The notes under the pieces are model-generated. The model was not told the DNA's origin and made no database searches. It was given only the letters and a program-made list of their open reading frames with translations. Shown here piece by piece: positions 6,929-12,979 of a DNA stretch of 17,429 bases. The position numbers and the translations under genes were made by a program. Within the stretch, counting starts at the first letter, position 1. Each line of letters begins with the position of its first letter. Source of the DNA: JBBITW01 sp037440525 (GTDB taxonomy: Bacteria; Desulfobacterota; BSN033; UBA1163); assembly GCA_037440525.1 (NCBI GenBank), contig JBBITW010000065.1, forward strand, positions 1 through 17,429, written 5' to 3'.

Positions 6929-8104
6929 ATGGTTGCTGAACCAAAAAGTTTTACAAAGATTTCCACCCGTTTAAAAGAGGTCTGCTGGCTTTTCCTGAAG
7001 CTTGGCTCTTTAAGTTTTGGTGGCCCGGCAGTATATATCTCCCTTATGTATCATGAAACAGTCCACCTTCGTAAATGGCTGGATGCGAAGCGCTTTTTAG
7101 ACCTTGTAGGTGCTACAAATTTGATTCCCGGCCCCAATGCTACTGAGATGGCGATTCATCTGGGATTAATCCGTGCCGGGGGATTTGGATTAATCTCTGC
7201 TGGAACTCTATTCATTTTACCTGGAATGGCTGCTACTCTCCTTGTTGCATGGTTTTATGTGAATTATGGTTCTATACCTGAAATCGGATGGATACTTTAT
7301 GGAATAAAACCTGTTGTAATCGGTATAGTGATTGAAGCAATATGGAACTTAGGGAAAAAGGCATTCAAAGATATAACTACAGCGGTTGTTGGAATAGGTA
7401 TAGCTGTGCTTGGCTTTATGGGATTTAATGAGATAGGATTGCTTTTTTGTGGAGCGATACTGGTTTTATTGGTTCATGCCGGAGGGCGTTTAATGAAACA
7501 TGGCCTCTTTGCCTTCATCTCAATTCCAGCAATAGTCCATATTCAATTAATAACATCGACTCTAACATTTGTGCCATTCAGCCAGTCAATGCTATTACTA
7601 ACCTTTATTAAGATCGGTTCTGTCCTTTTTGGAAGTGGTTATGTACTTCTGGCATTTTTGAGGTCAGAGTTCGTTGTAAAACTCGGCTGGCTCAACCTTC
7701 AGCAAATATTTGATGCTGTGGTTGCAGGTCAGATCACTCCAGGTCCTGTATTTTCAAGTGCAACTTTTATTGGATATATTCTGGGAGGTTGGTCCTCAGC
7801 GCTGATTGCAACACTCGGGATATTCCTCCCATCGTTTTTATTCGTAGGGATACTCAGTAGAATTCTTCCATCTGTAAGAAAATCGATATGGGCTGGAATA
7901 TTTTTGGATGGAGTAAATGCCTCATCCTTAGGGTTGATGATTGCTGTGACAATTCGGCTCGGTCAGGTTGCATTGATAGACATATTTACCATTTTAATCT
8001 CAATCCTTACGGTACTTTTTATATTTAAGTTTCGATTCAACTTAATCTGGATGATATTGGGAGGTGCACTGATGGGTATAATTTATAAATTGGCCTTGGC
8101 TTGA
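6929..8104 (+). CDS. chrA: ChrA-family chromate transporter, two-domain form
   Basis: A 391-residue membrane protein with two tandem CHR domains. The N-terminal half carries GSLSFGGPAVY and the signature LIPGPNATEMAIHLG; the C-terminal half repeats the pattern as GSVLFGSGYVLLAFLR and QITPGPVFSSATFIG. About ten hydrophobic helices are spread over the two halves. Family members export chromate, often coupled to the proton or sulfate gradient, but many ChrA homologues have no proven chromate role. No clear ribosome site precedes ATG 6929, although an in-frame alternative is not obvious. It is convergent with the ClC gene (43-bp gap). A ModE-type regulator precedes it on the same strand, separated by a repeat-bearing gap. 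Confidence 0.9.
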   Translation: MVAEPKSFTKISTRLKEVCWLFLKLGSLSFGGPAVYISLMYHETVHLRKWLDAKRFLDLVGATNLIPGPNATEMAIHLGLIRAGGFGLISAGTLFILPGMAATLLVAWFYVNYGSIPEIGWILYGIKPVVIGIVIEAIWNLGKKAFKDITTAVVGIGIAVLGFMGFNEIGLLFCGAILVLLVHAGGRLMKHGLFAFISIPAIVHIQLITSTLTFVPFSQSMLLLTFIKIGSVLFGSGYVLLAFLRSEFVVKLGWLNLQQIFDAVVAGQITPGPVFSSATFIGYILGGWSSALIATLGIFLPSFLFVGILSRILPSVRKSIWAGIFLDGVNASSLGLMIAVTIRLGQVALIDIFTILISILTVLFIFKFRFNLIWMILGGALMGIIYKLALA

Positions 8105-8147
8105 TGCATAGAACTGATTTAATAAAAACCTTTCAAACTAATTAGAA

Positions 8148-9953
8148 TTACCAATTCTTTTCATCGAATCTCTTTTCTTTAATACTTTCAATCTGATTAT
8201 GATAGGTTCGGATGATATCCTTTCTTTGGAGCATGGAGATGACTTTTTTTGGATTCTCCCGACTTATAACAGGCAATTCCCTGATATCTGCTTCAGTCAT
8301 CTTTTTCAATGCAGTATTAAGATCATCCTCCATTGTTACGGTCAGAACATTTTCTACAGCAATATCTTTTGCTATAACCAATTTATAAATTTCCTTTTCA
8401 AGCATAGCTCTCCTTATATCGGTCAATGAAATAATTCCCTTCAGATATCCATTGCCATCCACTACAGGGAAGTTGTTTTGATTAGAGTGAAGGATCAGTT
8501 GAAGGATCTCTTCAAATCGCATACTCTCCGAAATGGTCTCAATTTTTCTATCAGGAGGAAGGGCATCTTTTACGGAGATATGTTCCAGAATATCAATGGC
8601 AAAGTCACCTATATGGGCAGGAGAATCTATCCGTGAGGAAACCTGCTTTTCATAAAGTGAAGTCTCTCCCAGCAAAAGATAGGAAATGGTTGAGACAATC
8701 ATCATTGGAACTATCAAGCTATATCCACCACTCATTTCAGCAACCATAATCAGTGAGGCAATAGGAACTTTTGCAACCCCTGCGAAGAATCCTCCCATTC
8801 CAACCAGAACAAAACCGGTTGAGTTGAGTAACAAATCTGGAAACAATATAGTACATAATCTCCCGTAGAATCCACCAAGCATCGAACCAATGAAGAGGGA
8901 AGGGGCAAATACACCTCCACTTCCACCGGAACTTATAGTAAAAGAAGTGGCAAAAATTTTAGCAAACATAAGTGCTAACATCATCATCAGACTTAAATTC
9001 CCATCAATAGCCATTTGAATTGAATCGTAACCTCCTCCCAATATCTGTGGCAGAAATAAAGCCAGGCCTCCGAGCATTAACCCTCCTAAGGCAGGTCTGA
9101 ATATCTTTGAGAATGTGAGTCTATTAAAAAAATGCTCTCTTATGCCATAAAAAAAGTGGATATATATGTAACCTATTCCAGCACAAAAGACTCCAAAAAA
9201 ACCATAAATAAGAAGCTCACTTGGGGCAATTACAGGAGATACCTTTGAAATATGAAAGATTGTTCCCCATCCATAATAGAGTGTAAAAACAGTATAGGAC
9301 ACAATCGAAGATAAGACCGAAGGGATAATAGCTTCAAATTCGAATTCCGGTCTTTTATAGAGAACCTCTGTTGCAAAGAGCGCTGCACCTAAGGGTGCTT
9401 TAAAGATGGCGCCAATACCTCCTGCTGCACCAGCAAGCAATAGGATTCGACGTTCCCTTTCATCCATCTTCAGGAGCGATCCAATAAATGAAGCAAACCC
9501 TGAACCAATCTGTGCAATAGGTCCTTCTTTCCCCGCAGACCCCCCTGAACCGATTGTTATAACTGAGGCTATAGTTTTGATAATCGGAACCCTTTTCCGA
9601 ACGATTCCTCTTTTTCTATGGAAGCTCTCAATCATTGCATCTGTTCCGTGTCCCTCGGTTTCAGGGGCAAAATAGAATACAATTAAACCTGAAATAAGAC
9701 CCCCAAGGGCTGGAATCCATAAAATCATCCATCGGTCGAGAGGAAATCCCAAAAAGGAAAACTCTCTTGAGCCTTGTGGAAGAATGAGAGAGACAAGATA
9801 TTCCATAAAGAATTCAGTCCCCATATGAAGGAGAAAATTGAAGAGAATAGCACCGAAACCAGAGACCACCCCAATAACGACGCCGAAGAAAATCCATCTC
9901 CATATCCACTTAATACGGGTTGATGGAAAGGACTGAAAAAATCTTTTATTCAT
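8148..9953 (-). CDS. ClC-family chloride channel/transporter with CBS pair
   Basis: A 601-residue protein: a ClC membrane domain (about 15-440) and two cytoplasmic CBS domains (about 470-590, ending in MLQRKDIIRTY). The gating-glutamate motif GSAGKEGP is at 138-145 (E143) and the second filter motif GSGGVFAPSLF is present; the first filter motif reads GHGTDAM instead of GSGIP. By alignment through the conserved APL segment, the position of the inner proton glutamate (E203 in the E. coli exchanger) is V197 in FATEV. The tyrosine of the anion path may be that of TSLYEKQ. ClC proteins move chloride, nitrate or fluoride; CBS pairs often sense adenine nucleotides. The valine is found in ClC channels, so a channel-like mode is possible. 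Confidence 0.92.
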   Translation of the reverse strand: MNKRFFQSFPSTRIKWIWRWIFFGVVIGVVSGFGAILFNFLLHMGTEFFMEYLVSLILPQGSREFSFLGFPLDRWMILWIPALGGLISGLIVFYFAPETEGHGTDAMIESFHRKRGIVRKRVPIIKTIASVITIGSGGSAGKEGPIAQIGSGFASFIGSLLKMDERERRILLLAGAAGGIGAIFKAPLGAALFATEVLYKRPEFEFEAIIPSVLSSIVSYTVFTLYYGWGTIFHISKVSPVIAPSELLIYGFFGVFCAGIGYIYIHFFYGIREHFFNRLTFSKIFRPALGGLMLGGLALFLPQILGGGYDSIQMAIDGNLSLMMMLALMFAKIFATSFTISSGGSGGVFAPSLFIGSMLGGFYGRLCTILFPDLLLNSTGFVLVGMGGFFAGVAKVPIASLIMVAEMSGGYSLIVPMMIVSTISYLLLGETSLYEKQVSSRIDSPAHIGDFAIDILEHISVKDALPPDRKIETISESMRFEEILQLILHSNQNNFPVVDGNGYLKGIISLTDIRRAMLEKEIYKLVIAKDIAVENVLTVTMEDDLNTALKKMTEADIRELPVISRENPKKVISMLQRKDIIRTYHNQIESIKEKRFDEKNW

Positions 9954-10041
9954 CCCTGCCTCGATTTGACCATTGTCTAAAAGGTGTCACTCATTTATTT
10001 GAAAATGGAACTTAGGGAGATTTTTAAAAAAGGGATGAGCG

Positions 10042-10509
10042 CTATGAAGTTCTCATTCCAGGGAACCATGACTCCAGTTTGAAATCAATTCCAAATGGAT
10101 TGACGAATCTCACACCTTCAATTATCACACCATCCCCAAAGCCCTCGCTGAGCACGATAGGAATCTGGTTCATCTTCGCCGATGCCCAAATTTGGGCATC
10201 ACAATAAGTCATCTGATAGGCACGGGCCCCGCGGATTGCCTCCAGAACAACCGCTCCTGTAATATCTAATATCTCCCACGACAAAAGATAGTTTTGAATA
10301 CTAATGTAAGCTTCTTCGATGGTTAACGGAGGACGCAGTTTCTTTGTCCCATTTACGAAAAATTCAGCTAAGACTTGTGGTGTCAAAACCCCAAGATCAT
10401 GCTCCACCAAACGGTCCAATAAAGCTAAAGCCATGGGTTGTTTAACCTTCTCTCCACAGTCATAAGCGTAAAGCAATATGTTTGTATCAACCATGAATTT
10501 ATCGGCCAT
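10042..10509 (-). CDS. vapC: PIN-domain toxin, VapC-like
   Basis: A 155-residue PIN-domain protein. The expected acidic residues are visible: D8 in MVDTNILLYAYD, E49 in LAEFF, D104 in YCDAQIWASA and D126 in EGFGDGV. PIN toxins are magnesium-dependent ribonucleases that cut tRNA or other RNA, and are held inactive by an antitoxin. The gene begins 13 bases after the ribbon-helix-helix gene upstream, as expected for a toxin-antitoxin pair. It lies next to the mobile Argonaute island, a usual place for such modules. The C-terminal ~15 residues (ending WFPGMRTS) go beyond the PIN fold. Confidence 0.88.
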   Translation of the reverse strand: MADKFMVDTNILLYAYDCGEKVKQPMALALLDRLVEHDLGVLTPQVLAEFFVNGTKKLRPPLTIEEAYISIQNYLLSWEILDITGAVVLEAIRGARAYQMTYCDAQIWASAKMNQIPIVLSEGFGDGVIIEGVRFVNPFGIDFKLESWFPGMRTS

Positions 10510-10522
10510 AACGCATCAGCCT

Positions 10523-10777
10523 TTATTCATAGGCATCCTCGCGTTTCCATTGACGGCTGCCTGAAATAGGACCCTTAGCCATACGCTTGGCAATAAATTC
10601 ATTCTCCCTCTCCCATGCTTTTTTTTCCTTGGAACCAAACCGTACAGAGATCATTTGGCGATCAATCGCCCGTCGAATGACTTCCGCTTCGGTAACGCCT
10701 AAATGACGCGCCTGCTTTTTTAGGTTATTATCCTGGCGCGATTCAATATAGATCTGTTTGCGGATCATTCGAGGCAT
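10523..10777 (-). CDS. vapB: Ribbon-helix-helix antitoxin, VapB/CopG-like
   Basis: An 84-residue DNA-binding antitoxin. RKQIYIESRQDNNLKKQARH followed by LGVTEAEVIRRAIDRQM is a ribbon-helix-helix fold; the C-terminal part (KKAWERENEFIAKRM and the charged end) would bind the toxin. An upstream in-frame ATG at 10795 exists, but the strong ribosome site AAAGGAGG (10785-10792, minus strand) lies after it and seven bases before the ATG at 10777, so 10777 is the real start. It is co-transcribed with the PIN toxin and probably represses its own promoter. Confidence 0.85.
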   Translation of the reverse strand: MPRMIRKQIYIESRQDNNLKKQARHLGVTEAEVIRRAIDRQMISVRFGSKEKKAWERENEFIAKRMAKGPISGSRQWKREDAYE

Positions 10778-10804
10778 ATTCTTGCCTCCTTTCATGCATT
10801 AACT

Positions 10805-10840
10805 ACATCACATTATACATCACAGTATAGGGTCTGTCAA
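10805..10840 (-). promoter_or_regulatory. Consensus promoter and direct-repeat operator of the toxin-antitoxin pair
   Basis: On the minus strand TTGACA (10835-10840), exactly 17 bases and TATAAT (10812-10817) form a perfect sigma-70 promoter. The octamer ACATCACA occurs twice on the plus strand (10805-10812 and 10817-10824), 12 bases apart and straddling the -10 box, the spacing expected for ribbon-helix-helix dimers. CTGTC-AAA-GACAG (10834-10846) overlaps the -35 box and is a second possible site. Confidence 0.75.
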
Positions 10841-10897
10841 AGACAGGGCAGTAAAAGGTATGAGACCTCTGAAAAAGTCCTGAATTGACTGGGGAGG

Positions 10898-10914
10898 AAG
10901 GGTTCCAAACCCTT
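10898..10914. other. Small hairpin in the 10841-11186 gap
   Basis: AAGGGTT, CCA, AACCCTT form a 7-bp stem. It looks like a tRNA T-arm at first sight, but no acceptor or anticodon arm surrounds it. The flanking 10841-11074 region shows no gene; it may be old mobile-element sequence. Confidence 0.35.
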
Positions 10915-11074
10915 GGAATGGGCGAGGGGGGCAGGTCTTGAATTTTGATGTAAGTAATGATTTATTTCAACCGACTCCAGAACCCCTTTGAAGTGAAGTG
11001 ACCTAAAAACTTTGGCGTCAGTCCTTGAATCTTGACTTAGCAAAAAGGATAAACTTTTCTTTTTTCAACCATTC

Positions 11075-11093
11075 TGACTCAATTTTTGAGTCA
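11075..11093. other. Perfect hairpin, TGACTCAA arms
   Basis: TGACTCAA (11075-11082), TTT and TTGAGTCA (11086-11093) form a perfect 8-bp stem with a 3-base loop. It stands just left of the mobile island and beside the longer palindrome at 11116. No T run follows. It could be a protein-binding site or a repeat end. Confidence 0.55.
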
Positions 11094-11115
11094 ATTCCTG
11101 TTTAATCCCTTCTTC

Positions 11116-11143
11116 CACTTACGAAGTGGCCACTTCGTAAGTG
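11116..11143. repeat. Perfect 28-bp palindrome
   Basis: CACTTACGAAGTGG (11116-11129) is followed directly by its exact reverse complement (11130-11143). Each half is itself nearly palindromic (CACTT-ACG-AAGTG and CACTT-CGT-AAGTG), so the site has four CACTT/AAGTG units. This is too regular to be chance and suits binding by two protein dimers or a cruciform. It lies about 45 bp before the decayed recombinase end. Confidence 0.7.
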
Positions 11144-11186
11144 CCATGTAAACTGAGAGAGAAAAGAAATTGAAAGGAATTTGTGA

Positions 11187-11485
11187 GCGAAAAGATTCAT
11201 TAAAAATATTGTGTATTCAAAATCCAATATACAAATAAATCTTTATTATTCAATGGATTCTGAGAATTTAAATTTTTCTGAATTTTTCGTCGGGCATGAA
11301 ACAGTTGAGGGGAAAACTACTCAGCAGTTTTCCCCTCATACTCCCGATTTATTAGTTTGTAGTATAAAAACTGGCTCTCCTATATCAAGGCTTGAACAAA
11401 ATACTTTTCCCCTGTTTTTAGGCTTATCAAAATGAGGATCGCTAACGGGAAATACAAAATAAGATTTGGAGAATTGATGAATTAA
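11187..11485 (+). pseudogene. Decayed 3' end of a serine-recombinase-like gene (left copy)
   Basis: Reading from 11187, the plus strand gives AKRFIKNIVYSKSNIQINLY, which matches the pattern of the intact right copy (LIKEMAIYRDRVKISLYEV) and of serine recombinase C-termini. Further on, in a different frame, 11372-11485 reads WLSYIKA, a TGA stop, then TKYFSPVFRLIK through KIRFGELMN to TAA, nearly identical to the right copy (WLPYIKACTKYFTPVFRIIK). The frame change, the TGA in place of a TGC cysteine codon and a TAG just before show it is broken. A TGA also closes the frame at 11184, so the remnant's 5' limit is unclear. A 13-bp hairpin (11306-11338) sits in the region of the frame change. Confidence 0.6.
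11306..11338. repeat. Perfect 13-bp-arm palindrome beside the left inverted repeat
   Basis: TGAGGGGAAAACT (11306-11318), a 7-base loop and AGTTTTCCCCTCA (11326-11338) form a perfect stem. It interrupts the decayed recombinase sequence 33 bp outside the left inverted repeat. The right recombinase end has another, unrelated palindrome at a similar place (17172-17211), so this position seems to attract palindromic insertions or to need a hairpin. Confidence 0.7.
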
Positions 11486-11611
11486 CCCCCACTCACAGTC
11501 ACTGCCAGTTCATCCATCTTTGATGGATTTCCCAATACCCTTTATTATTGCGAAGACCCCTAAAAAATCCCTTATAATCTGCCCCTGTCATTATTGGCCC
11601 TTTTTAAAAAA
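11371..11611 (+). repeat. Left copy of the ~241-bp inverted repeat bounding the Argonaute cassette
   Basis: From CTGGCTC at 11371 to the A run at 11611, this sequence is the reverse complement of 16922-17163, with about 20 differences and one single-base gap by my reading (roughly 90% identity). The first half (to 11485) is the recombinase 3' end; the second half is non-coding, yet just as well conserved, and contains the hairpin ATCCATC-TTT-GATGGAT (11512-11528), whose arms are unchanged in the other copy. Its inner edge touches the promoter of the first cassette gene. Confidence 0.88.
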
Positions 11612-11646
11612 TTGTTGTTGACATCAACTCAACAATATGCTATATT
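11611..11646 (+). promoter_or_regulatory. Cassette promoter with overlapping palindromic operator
   Basis: TTGACA (11618-11623), 17 bases and TATATT (11641-11646), with TG one base before it (extended -10), make a strong promoter 21 bases before the XRE gene. Nested inverted repeats cover the -35: ATTGTTG (11611-11617) with CAACAAT (11630-11636), and inside them TTGA-CA-TCAA. This is what an autoregulating XRE repressor site looks like. The promoter begins exactly where the inverted repeat ends. Confidence 0.75.
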
Positions 11647-11667
11647 TTAATAAAAAGAGAGGATTTT

Positions 11668-12036
11668 ATGGAATTTGGTGAAAAACTTAGAGAATTGAGA
11701 CTACAAAAGGGTCTTACTCTTCGGGAGTTAGCCAAAAAAGTTAAGTTAAATTTCACTTATCTTAGCAAAATAGAGAATGGCAAGATAGAGTATACACCTT
11801 CTGCTGATAAAATCAGAGCTATTGCTAAGGCCCTCAATGCTGACGAACTTGAGCTTCTTAAACTCGCAGATAAAGTTCCTCCAGAGTTAGAACATATTAC
11901 TAAGAATATAAATGCTCTTCAATTCTTCCGCAGAACTAAAGAACTTACATCACCAGAAGACTGGAAGGATTTATTGGAGTTCCTTGATCAGAAATATTCA
12001 GCAAAGCAGAAGGCTAAAAGGGGAGGCAATAAATAA
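11668..12036 (+). CDS. XRE-family HTH regulator
   Basis: A 122-residue regulator. Residues about 5-65 form a classic XRE (lambda Cro/C1) helix-turn-helix: KLRELRLQKGLTLRELAKKV, then NFTYLSKIENGK with the recognition helix, and IRAIAKALNADELELLKLAD. The remaining ~50 residues are helical (FFRRTKELTSPEDWKDLLEF) with a lysine-rich end, likely for dimerisation. AGAGG precedes ATG 11668 by five bases. It is the first gene of the five-gene cassette, one base before the nuclease start, and probably represses its own promoter through the palindrome at 11611-11636. A metallopeptidase at the far end of the operon may be its antagonist, as ImmA is for ImmR; that is inference. Confidence 0.9.
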   Translation: MEFGEKLRELRLQKGLTLRELAKKVKLNFTYLSKIENGKIEYTPSADKIRAIAKALNADELELLKLADKVPPELEHITKNINALQFFRRTKELTSPEDWKDLLEFLDQKYSAKQKAKRGGNK

Positions 12037-12037
12037 A

Positions 12038-12979
12038 ATGATGAGATGGTCATTGTCTGCTTACAGGATGTTTAAACGTTGCCAGAGACAATATTATTTT
12101 GCTCATATTGCAGCCCATCACTCCGTCAAAAGCGACAATATCCGTAGAGAAGCTTATCGGCTAAAACAGGTTAAATCCCTTTCTGCATGGAAGGGTTCAC
12201 TTATCCACCAGGGAATAAATAAATTTATTTTACCTTGTTTACAACAAAAAGAACAGATTAACTGGGAAGAAGCGATAAATAAAACAATAGAACTTGCAAA
12301 AAGGCAATTTGAATTCTCAAAGGCACAAAGGTTACAAAAATCTTGGAATTTTAAAGACGGCCAATGCATTTTACTAGAACATGAGCGTGGAGAAGAGGTT
12401 CCTCAATCTGAATTAGATAATATCTATGCGGAAATAAGCATATCTTTTGATAATCTCGCTTCTCAGAAAGATCTCATTTCTTATATTCAGGAGCGAGATT
12501 TATATTATTCTGAACGGATCTTCTCCCACAATTACGATGGCGCACAAGTCTGTGTAGTACCTGACCTTATCTTTTTTTGTTCCTATGGATATCCGACAAT
12601 TATAGATTGGAAAGTTGAGCAGGATTATGCACCTGGTCATCATAAGTTGCAGGTTGCTCTATACGCATGGGTTCTATGGAATAAAAATAAATGGGGGATT
12701 AAAAAACTTGAGGATATTGAATTATATGAGGTTCAATTATTAGAGGGGAAAGTAATTAAACATTCTTGCAACTCAGAAAGCTTGAAAGATTTGGAAGATT
12801 TTATGTTTCAAAGCATCCATGAAATTCGTTCTTTGTGTGGAGAACACAGGTATCAAGAGCAAAATCTTGAAGACTATGAATTTGCAAAAAGCCCTAATAC
12901 TTGTCTCTTTTGTTCATTTCAAAGGCTTTGCAAGGAGGCTGAAAGATGGAAAAGCACTCAACTAATCTTTTTGAAATAA
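12038..12979 (+). CDS. Cas4/RecB-like PD-(D/E)XK nuclease with Fe-S cysteines
   Basis: A 313-residue nuclease of the RecB/AddB/Cas4 clan. The catalytic set is complete: H57 in GSLIHQGIN, D176 in VPDLIFF, D190 and K192 in IIDWKVEQ, and the QxxxY motif Q205-Y209 in LQVALYAW. Four cysteines fit the Cas4/AddB 4Fe-4S cluster: C15 near the N-terminus (FKRCQRQYYF) and C289, C292, C298 at the C-terminus (CLFCSFQRLC). The frame is open further upstream (to 11912), but that part lies inside the XRE gene; ATG 12038, one base after the XRE stop and behind GGGGAGG, is the natural start. The gene overlaps the Argonaute start by 34 bases. There are no cas1/cas2 genes, so it is not part of a CRISPR adaptation module here. 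It may cut, trim or load DNA for the Argonaute. Confidence 0.9.
   Translation: MMRWSLSAYRMFKRCQRQYYFAHIAAHHSVKSDNIRREAYRLKQVKSLSAWKGSLIHQGINKFILPCLQQKEQINWEEAINKTIELAKRQFEFSKAQRLQKSWNFKDGQCILLEHERGEEVPQSELDNIYAEISISFDNLASQKDLISYIQERDLYYSERIFSHNYDGAQVCVVPDLIFFCSYGYPTIIDWKVEQDYAPGHHKLQVALYAWVLWNKNKWGIKKLEDIELYEVQLLEGKVIKHSCNSESLKDLEDFMFQSIHEIRSLCGEHRYQEQNLEDYEFAKSPNTCLFCSFQRLCKEAERWKSTQLIFLK

Noticed and set aside
9406..9675. Plus-strand frame of 89 residues within the ClC gene
   Set aside because: It is opposite to the filter-region coding sequence of the ClC gene and has no motif of its own.
10898..10914. tRNA fragment suggested by AAGGGTT-CCA-AACCCTT
   Set aside because: No acceptor, D or anticodon arms can be built around it and no CCA end follows at the correct distance.
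10837..11043. Minus-strand frame of 68 residues next to the toxin-antitoxin promoter
   Set aside because: It overlaps the antitoxin promoter region and has no recognisable domain; no ribosome site.
11912..12037. Upstream extension of the nuclease frame
   Set aside because: It lies inside the XRE coding sequence; the typical N-terminal motif with C15 begins just after ATG 12038, which has a ribosome site.
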